From assembly GCA_024277115.1 (NCBI GenBank), contig JAJRVW010000170.1:1-60708 (forward strand): a stretch of DNA of 60,708 nucleotides, in the 5' to 3' direction. Positions within the stretch are counted from its first letter, which is position 1; each line of letters begins with the position of its first letter. The stretch is from Calditrichota bacterium. GTDB lineage: Bacteria; Calditrichota; Calditrichia; Calditrichales; J004. Positions 54,485 to 60,708 of the stretch are shown here, one piece after another. The translations under genes were made by a program, and so were the position numbers. The notes below the pieces were generated by a model. The model saw only the letters and a list, made by a program, of their open reading frames with translations. It searched no databases and was not told where the DNA came from.

Positions 54485-54952
54485 CTAGCGCAGGCTATTA
54501 TCAGGAAAATCAATCTCTTCGAGCAGATCGTCCAAACCAAGGCCCGAGGCCTCGGTATATGCGCTGTAATTTTCAGGATTCCATACTTCCAATTTATTTA
54601 CCATCCCTAAAAATAAGAGGTCTGATTTTATCTGTGCTAAATTTAGAATCCTTTGGGGCAACATTATCCTCCCCTGAGAATCCATTGTAACTGTATGGGC
54701 GCTACCTACAAAACGCCGGATAAATTGTTGCGCCGGCTTGTTGTTTATTTTAAACTGTTTGAAACCGTTTGTGAGGACCTTCCATTCATCTTGTGGATAA
54801 AGGATTAAGGTATTCTTTTCGAAACCAGGCGCAAAGACGAGTGTATTGTTTGCGTCAGGAGAAATCATCTTCCTGATTCCAGAGGGGACATTTAAGCGGT
54901 TCTTAGTATCTAGGGTACACGAGAATTCTCCCGTGAAATTATAATCTGCCAT
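54485..54952 (-). CDS. mraZ: Transcriptional regulator MraZ
   Basis: This 155-residue protein has two SpoVT/AbrB-like folds with the D-x-x-x-R signature repeated: GEFSCTLDTKNRLNVPSGIR and TVTMDSQGRIMLPQRILNLA. It binds DNA upstream of its own cluster and represses it. It is the first gene of the dcw run. Upstream is one AAAGTGG box (minus strand, 54977-54971), reminiscent of MraZ sites. Tandem repeats of it are not clear. Confidence 0.95.
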   Translation of the reverse strand: MADYNFTGEFSCTLDTKNRLNVPSGIRKMISPDANNTLVFAPGFEKNTLILYPQDEWKVLTNGFKQFKINNKPAQQFIRRFVGSAHTVTMDSQGRIMLPQRILNLAQIKSDLLFLGMVNKLEVWNPENYSAYTEASGLGLDDLLEEIDFPDNSLR

Positions 54953-55320
54953 ATTTTTTGGGATTTTACTCCACTTTGCTCTTTTTTCAGGAATTCTGTT
55001 CCAAGAATAACTTTTTCTTCGGCAGAAATCAATAGCTGGATGAACTTATTTCGGCTAAATGTGAGAATATTTTTTTTATTTTATAATGAGTCACCCTTAT
55101 TGGTGTACAGCTATGACACCAAACCTAAAAACCTTTCTACTTTCTAATAAACAAAGCCCCTCAATTGCAATTCCCTTCACCCTAAATTCAAAAAGAAACC
55201 AATTTCCTTATTTTCTTTTGACGTTTAATGCCGTATATTTAGGCATAATATTGTTTTCAATATTTCTAACAAAAATAAGTAAGTTAAAACCAACCATTTG
55301 TTTTGTGAAAGGAACGCAAA
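54953..55320. other. Divergent spacer between mraZ and the glutamate dehydrogenase gene
   Basis: This 368-base gap has no supported gene. It should hold the promoters of the dcw cluster and of gdh. TTGGTGT (55100-55106) and ACACCAA (55116-55122) form an inverted repeat with a 9-base spacer, a possible regulator site. TTGACG lies near 55218, but no convincing -10 partner is found at normal spacing. Confidence 0.55.
55004..55032 (-). promoter_or_regulatory. Candidate promoter of the dcw cluster
   Basis: On the minus strand TTGATT (55032-55027) and TATTCT (55009-55004) are separated by 17 bases, about 50 bases before the mraZ start. Confidence 0.4.
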
Positions 55321-56607
55321 ATGGCAGACAAATCTTTTAATGCTTTTGAGATGGCTCAGACTCAATTTGACAAGGTGGCTGATTTAATTGGACTGGATTA
55401 AGGAACCAGAGAACTCTTACGTGATCCCATACGCGAATATCATTTTAGCATTCCTGTAAAAATGAATAATGGTAAAACAAAAGTATTCAAAGGCTTTCGT
55501 GTTCAGCATAATAATGCCCTTGGCCCATCCAAAGGCGGCATTCGTTTTCACCCGCAAGAAACCATTGATACAGTCCGCGCTCTTTCTATGTGGATGACCT
55601 GGAAAACTGCTGTTGTAGATTTACCCCTTGGAGGTGGTAAAGGCGGTGTAATTTGTGATCCGCACAATTTAACACCAAACGAGCAAGAGCAGATTTGTCG
55701 TGGCTGGGTTCGGCAAATTGCTAAAAATGTTGGCCCTCTTTCCGATGTACCCGCACCCGATGTAATGACCAACGGCCAGCACATGTTATGGATGCTTGAC
55801 GAATATGAAACTATTCTTGGCGCTAAATTCCCGGGGTTTATAACAGGCAAACCTGTAGGCATGGGCGGCTCTCTTGGCCGTACTGAAGCTACAGGCTATG
55901 GCGTGATTTATACCGTACGGGAAGCGATGAACAAGCTGGGCATCGACATAAAAAACACCTCTGCTGCGGTACAAGGTTTTGGCAACGTGGCGCAATATGC
56001 CATCCAGCTTTATGAAGAGTTGGGCGGAAAAGTTGTGTGCGTTTCTTGCTGGGACCAAAGCGATCAAAAATCATACACTTTTAAAAAAACCGATGGTATT
56101 GATTATAAAACCCTTATTTCCATCACAGACCGATTTGGTGGCATCGATAAGGACAAAGCCAAAAAAGAAGGATATGAGATTTTAGACGGTAACGCCTGGA
56201 TTGAGCAGGAAGTGGATATCCTGATCCCAGCCGCCATTGAAAACCAGATAACCAAGGAGACCGTCACAAAAATTAAAAGTAGTGTAAAACTAATCGCCGA
56301 AGGGGCAAATGGACCTACTACGCCAGATGCCGATGCCATTTTGGAAGAAAAAGGTATATTTGTTATCCCCGATTTTTTAGCAAACGCAGGCGGCGTTACA
56401 TGCAGCTATTTTGAGCAGGTTCAGAGTAACATGAACTTTTTCTGGACTCGTGAAGAAGTGCTGGATAGACTTGATCAAAAAATGACCGTTGCTTTTAGCG
56501 CTGTTTATGATCTCGCCAAAAAGAAAAAACTGTTTATGCGGACCGCAGCTTATGTGATTTCTATTAGCCGCGTTGCCCAGGCTTGTAAAGACCGTGGTTG
56601 GGTTTAA
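55321..56607 (+). pseudogene. gdh: Glu/Leu/Phe/Val dehydrogenase family enzyme (NAD-type) with an in-frame ochre stop
   Basis: This enzyme interconverts glutamate and 2-oxoglutarate. AAAGGAA lies before ATG 55321. The frame reads MADKSFNAFEMAQTQ, then LIGLD, then TAA (55399-55401, codon 27), then GTRELLRDPIREYHFSIPVK, and continues to 56607. The total of 428 codons is normal. Key features follow: FKGFRVQHNNALGPSKGGIR, the catalytic-lysine region PLGGGKGGVICDP, DVPAPDVMTNGQHM, and the Rossmann motif VQGFGNVAQYAIQL. Family members commonly have Glu at the stop position, so GAA to TAA would explain it. An internal start at 55462 would remove part of the substrate-binding domain. Sequencing error is a strong alternative. 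Located 367 bases from the fusion protein gene. Confidence 0.92.
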
Positions 56608-56974
56608 GCTGGCTTTAATACACTACTAAAATTGTTCCAAGTAAGGATGCCATCGCTTAAAGCGATGGCATCCTTTATGAATAAGTGCACAATCCAATAT
56701 GGCAAAGAACCAATCCATATTTTAACGATGTCTAAAGTAAAATTTATCCCGCCATATAGCGGAACAAAAAAACAAGCGTCAAATAACAAATAAAACCAAA
56801 GCCCATAATTTAAACATTTCCGCAAGGGGTGAAATATTGTTTGATTTAAGTTCTTGTTTCTTTGGGATTTATTTGATTTTTATTATTTGTGCGTTGGAAT
56901 TTCAGATTTTAGTTATAATGAAATAATTTTCATCGACCTCTCTTTTACATATAATTTTTGGGACACAACTATTT
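56608..56974. other. Spacer with terminator and candidate -10 element
   Basis: This 367-base gap holds a hairpin terminator and an AT-rich region with TATAAT at 56914-56919, 55 bases before the next start. The match at -35 is weak (GTTGGA, 15 bases away). No gene is supported here; one short hydrophobic frame on the minus strand was rejected. Confidence 0.5.
56645..56679 (+). terminator. Long hairpin after gdh, probable terminator
   Basis: GGATGCCATCGC and GCGATGGCATCC form a perfect 12-bp stem around TTAAA (56645-56673), followed by TTTATGA. The T-run is short, so a REP-like role is also possible. Confidence 0.55.
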
Positions 56975-59900
56975 ATGACCCAGCCGAAAAAATCTTTTGA
57001 TAACCTTGTTGTTAGCCTCGAAGAACGCGTACGAGAATTAAACTGTGTCTACGAGATTGAAGAAATTCTCGCTAATTCAGAATTAAGCACACATGAAGCC
57101 TTTGAACAAATCGTAAATATATTACCCAGCGGGTGGCAATACCCGGAAGTGTGCCGTGTCCAAATTAGATATGGCAGTAAGGAATATGTCTCGGACGAGT
57201 TTAGGGAATCACCCTGGATGTTACATGCAGACATTGAACTTAACGGGCGTACCAACGGCTATATCCGCATTTTTTATACGGAAGAAAAACCCAAACTTAA
57301 TGACAGCCCATTTCTTGATGATGAAGTAAGCCTGATCAAAACCATTGCCGCACGTTTAAGCCATTATGTGATGTACCAAAGATTGAAGATGGTTTTTAAT
57401 AAATGGGAGACCACAAAACAAGACTTTAGCGAAAAGAGAGAAGGCGAATGGAAGGTTGTTTTAGAGCTTCTTAAACGGACCGACCCCGATCTGTTTATGC
57501 GTATATCCCGTAAAATGCTAAACCATTTGGTGTGGCAAGGGATTGCCGAAGCGGAGAACCTGCTCCAGGAGTTTAGCTCCATCCAACAATACCAGCAAAG
57601 TGAAGTATTGGGCGAGGTAAACACCCCCCTGCAAAAACGCAGCTTTGGCCACTCGGAAATGATTAGCGCCGAAGTTTTTAAACTAGCTAAAAAATACTTA
57701 AGCAAAACTGAAATCCTAACCAATATCCAAAAGTGGATGCAGCAGGATAAAACAGCCTTTCTTGTACGTGCCGCCGCCAATAATGACAGCTCACTGACAG
57801 ATATCGCCGATGCCATCCGTAAATATTACCAGATCGCGCCCGATGGCCTGCAACTGATGCCCTCGGCACGGACAGGTGTGCGTGCCGCCCTGCTCCGCCG
57901 CTTCTTCTCGGAGCAACTCGAATTTATCAATATTGCCAAAAACTATGTCATGGTCACTGATTTTAACGATCTGATCGACCGGACAATCTTTCCGGCAGGC
58001 AGCCACGGTAAATTGGGCGGCAAAAGCGCCGGGATCTTCTTGGCCGAACGAATCCTGCGTAAAAACATACACGACCGCGAGCTCTTAAAAAATATAAAAG
58101 TCCCCAAAACCTGGCATGTCTCATCCGATACGATGATCCTGTTTATGCACTATAATAACCTGGAAGAAATATTAGAGCAGAAATATAAAAGCCTGAACGA
58201 AGTGCGCAAAGAATACCCGCACGTTGTCCAATTATTTAAAAATTCCCATTTCCCGCCAGAGATTAAAAAAGGCCTCTCGGTTGCTTTGGACGATTTTGGG
58301 GAAAGCCCAATTATTATCCGTAGTTCCAGCTTGTTGGAAGACCGGCTCGGCTCGGCTTTTTCAGGAAAATATAAAAGCCTCTTTTTAACAAACCAGGGTT
58401 CCAAGCGCGACAGGCTGGAAGCCCTGATGGACGCCATCGCAGAGATTTATGCCTCTACCATTGGGCCAGACCCGATTGAATACAGGGCAGAACGTGGCCT
58501 GATTGATTTCCATGAAGAGATGGGCATTATGATCCAGGAAGTTGTAGGCCAAAAGGTTGGGCGTTATTTCTTACCCGCATTTGCAGGTGTAGGCTTTAGT
58601 AATAACGAGTTCCGTTGGTCGCCCCGCATTAAACGCGAAGATGGCCTGCTGCGGCTGGTACCCGGGCTTGGCACACGAGCCGTAGACCGTCTTAGTGACG
58701 ATTACCCTGTTTTAATTGCCCCGGGGCAACCCGGTTTACGCGCTAATATAAGTATTAACGATGTCGTACGCTATTCCCCACAAAAAGCCGATGTCCTCAA
58801 TCTGGAAACCCATAAATTTGAAACCATCGATTTAAAAGAACTTTTTAAAGAATTTGGCGATGATTATCCCCACCTTAACCGGATTGTTTCCATCTTTGAA
58901 CACCAGAACCTGCGCCGTCCACTGGGTATAAATACCGATTATACCAAAGAAGATTTAATCGTTACTTTTGATGGCCTAACTAACGATTCCGGTTTTCTGT
59001 CACTTATGCAACGTATTTTAAAAGAGCTGCAAGGCACACTGGCCACACCTGTTGATATAGAATTTGCTTCCACCGGAAACGATTTATACTTGTTACAATG
59101 CCGCCCGCAAAGTTATAGTAAATACGACGCCCCGACACAGATCCCGCTGGATATCCCCAAAGAGAACCTGCTCTTCTCGGCCAATCGTTATATCTCTAAC
59201 GGGCTTGTGCCCGACATTACGCACATCGTTTATGTGGATCCGGAGAAATATAACCAGCTAGAGAACTGGGAAGATATGAAAAATATTGGAAAGGCCGTTA
59301 GTAAGCTGAATGTTATTTTACCAAAGCGGCAGTTTATTTTGATGGGGCCGGGAAGATGGGGCAGCCGTGGTGATATTAAATTAGGCGTAAGCGTCACCTA
59401 TTCCGATATAAACAATACAGCGGTTTTGATCGAAATTGCACGTAAAAAGGGGAACTACGTACCCGACCTTTCATTTGGGACACATTTTTTTCAGGATTTG
59501 GTCGAAGCGTCGATCCGCTATCTGCCATTATATCCGGATGTGGAAAATGCCGAATTTAATGAATCTTTTTTGCTGGACAGCCCCAATTACTTTGCTAAAT
59601 TACTACCCGATCTAAAAAGGTACAGCGATGTAATCCATGTAATTAATGTGCCAACAGTAAAAGAAGGAAGAATCCTAAAAATATTGATGAATGCCGATCT
59701 GGAAAAAGCCGTTGCTATTTTTGCGCCGCCGGGCAATATGGCCGAACCGGAAATTAGCGCCGTAAAAATAACCGATGATGAAAATATCCATGCAAAATGG
59801 CGTACACTTATGGCAGAGAAATTGGCGGCACAGTTAGATGCAGACCATTTTGGCGTAAACCACCTTTATCTTGTTGGCAGCGTAAAATCTAAAACGGCGC

Positions 59901-60127
59901 AACCCGCAAGTGATATTGACCTTTTTGTTGATTTTGACGGCACCTCGAAGCAAAAGGCCATGCTTGATAATTGGCTGCAAGGCTGGAGCTTGTGCCTGGA
60001 TGAAATGAACTATCAGCAGACGGGTTACAAAGCCGGCGGCATTTTACATATTAAGTACCTGGACAAAAAAGATATAAACGCGTTTAAAAGCAAGGGTGAG
60101 TTTAAAGAGTTGCCCTTACACAACTAG
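56975..60127 (+). CDS. Large PPDK-N (ATP-grasp) protein with C-terminal nucleotidyltransferase domain
   Basis: This 1050-residue soluble protein is a fusion. Residues about 1-135 resemble a GAF-like sensory domain, followed by a helical linker. Residues about 340-715 match the N-terminal nucleotide-binding domain of pyruvate phosphate dikinase and PEP synthase: GKLGGKSAGIFLAERIL, SPIIIRSSSLLEDRLGSAFS, and LYLLQCRPQS at its end. The swivelling phosphohistidine domain (GGxTSHA) and the PEP/pyruvate barrel are absent, so it is not a complete dikinase. Residues about 960-990 read YLVGSVKSKTAQPASDIDLF, the GS-x10-DxD motif of minimal nucleotidyltransferases. The gene sits between two glutamate dehydrogenase genes, hinting at control of nitrogen metabolism. 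Function is unknown. Confidence 0.85.
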   Translation: MTQPKKSFDNLVVSLEERVRELNCVYEIEEILANSELSTHEAFEQIVNILPSGWQYPEVCRVQIRYGSKEYVSDEFRESPWMLHADIELNGRTNGYIRIFYTEEKPKLNDSPFLDDEVSLIKTIAARLSHYVMYQRLKMVFNKWETTKQDFSEKREGEWKVVLELLKRTDPDLFMRISRKMLNHLVWQGIAEAENLLQEFSSIQQYQQSEVLGEVNTPLQKRSFGHSEMISAEVFKLAKKYLSKTEILTNIQKWMQQDKTAFLVRAAANNDSSLTDIADAIRKYYQIAPDGLQLMPSARTGVRAALLRRFFSEQLEFINIAKNYVMVTDFNDLIDRTIFPAGSHGKLGGKSAGIFLAERILRKNIHDRELLKNIKVPKTWHVSSDTMILFMHYNNLEEILEQKYKSLNEVRKEYPHVVQLFKNSHFPPEIKKGLSVALDDFGESPIIIRSSSLLEDRLGSAFSGKYKSLFLTNQGSKRDRLEALMDAIAEIYASTIGPDPIEYRAERGLIDFHEEMGIMIQEVVGQKVGRYFLPAFAGVGFSNNEFRWSPRIKREDGLLRLVPGLGTRAVDRLSDDYPVLIAPGQPGLRANISINDVVRYSPQKADVLNLETHKFETIDLKELFKEFGDDYPHLNRIVSIFEHQNLRRPLGINTDYTKEDLIVTFDGLTNDSGFLSLMQRILKELQGTLATPVDIEFASTGNDLYLLQCRPQSYSKYDAPTQIPLDIPKENLLFSANRYISNGLVPDITHIVYVDPEKYNQLENWEDMKNIGKAVSKLNVILPKRQFILMGPGRWGSRGDIKLGVSVTYSDINNTAVLIEIARKKGNYVPDLSFGTHFFQDLVEASIRYLPLYPDVENAEFNESFLLDSPNYFAKLLPDLKRYSDVIHVINVPTVKEGRILKILMNADLEKAVAIFAPPGNMAEPEISAVKITDDENIHAKWRTLMAEKLAAQLDADHFGVNHLYLVGSVKSKTAQPASDIDLFVDFDGTSKQKAMLDNWLQGWSLCLDEMNYQQTGYKAGGILHIKYLDKKDINAFKSKGEFKELPLHN

Positions 60128-60172
60128 ATGAAACCACCTGCCCCACTTTTTAAGCGGTCAGGTAAAAAATAA

Positions 60173-60708
<536 letters not shown>

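Noticed and set aside
55086-55340. 84-codon frame upstream of gdh
   Set aside because: It overlaps the gdh start in another frame, has no ribosome-binding site and resembles nothing; the region should hold promoters.
7743-55401. Reassigned stop codons (recoding of TAA or TAG as Glu or Gln)
   Set aside because: Only three internal stops are found, while dozens of genes end normally in TAA or TAG, so the code is standard.
56604-56825. 73-codon hydrophobic frame on the minus strand after gdh
   Set aside because: It begins with TTG, has no ribosome-binding site, and covers the gdh terminator hairpin.

Overview
The window is a stretch of bacterial chromosome of moderate G+C, densely coding, with genes in long co-directional runs. 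The gene content suggests a Gram-negative member of the FCB superphylum, most likely Calditrichota or a near relative such as Ignavibacteria. The evidence is a secreted protein with an NYPNPFNP-type C-terminal sorting domain, a TonB-dependent receptor with a carboxypeptidase-regulatory-like N-domain, a DUF3078 protein, and a type II-C Cas9. This assignment is inference; no rRNA gene is present to test it.

Layout. 1-4.9 kb: the left end of a type II-C CRISPR-Cas locus. It holds the start of cas1, a cas9 broken by one missing base, a divergent tracrRNA-like gene ending in a strong terminator, and a possible 45-residue relic of a Cas3 HD domain. No CRISPR array lies in the window. 5-16.6 kb: accessory and envelope genes. 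These are an MscS channel, a DUF3078 protein, a small MarR regulon (marR, an amber-interrupted SnoaL-like gene, yceI) with matching palindromic operators, a 1248-residue secreted beta-propeller protein, and a TonB receptor operon with two paralogous lipoproteins. 16.8-17.0 kb: a MITE-like element lying against the cmk stop codon. 17-21.8 kb: trpS, scpA, a PNPOx-like gene, scpB, rluB and cmk. 22-24.6 kb: a CYTH phosphatase, DUF47 and PiT phosphate operon. 24.6-29.3 kb: an HNH nuclease, an NlpC/P60 hydrolase, serA and an LD-carboxypeptidase, with REP-like palindromes between them. 29.4-38.1 kb: purN, purH (ochre-interrupted), mreB, mreC, mreD, mrdA, rodA and a CpoB-like lipoprotein, all on the plus strand. 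38.1-55 kb: the dcw division and cell-wall cluster on the minus strand, mraZ-rsmH-ftsL-ftsI-murE-murF-mraY-murD-ftsW-murG-murC-ftsQ-ftsA-ftsZ, lacking murB and ddl, followed by a small MerR-like regulator. 55.3-60.7 kb: two different glutamate dehydrogenase genes flanking a large PPDK_N/nucleotidyltransferase fusion protein.

How the genes work together. The elongation machinery (mreBCD, PBP2, RodA) and the division machinery (dcw cluster) converge tail to tail near 38.1 kb, so most peptidoglycan synthesis and cell-shape control is encoded in about 23 kb. The CYTH, DUF47 and PiT genes look like a phosphate and polyphosphate unit. The two glutamate dehydrogenases and the fusion protein between them look like a nitrogen-metabolism unit with its own regulator, which is the best candidate here for undescribed biology.

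Caution. Five genes carry a single lesion: cas9 and ftsW each lack one base, and purH, gdh and the SnoaL-like gene each have one in-frame stop. ftsW is normally essential and purH nearly so, which suggests that at least part of this is sequencing or assembly error. Intact cas9 is therefore plausible. Structured repeats also stand out: a 13-copy TACTCT tract just upstream of murD, a small hairpin family with a compensatory base change, REP palindromes, and a 54-base direct repeat around a palindrome.
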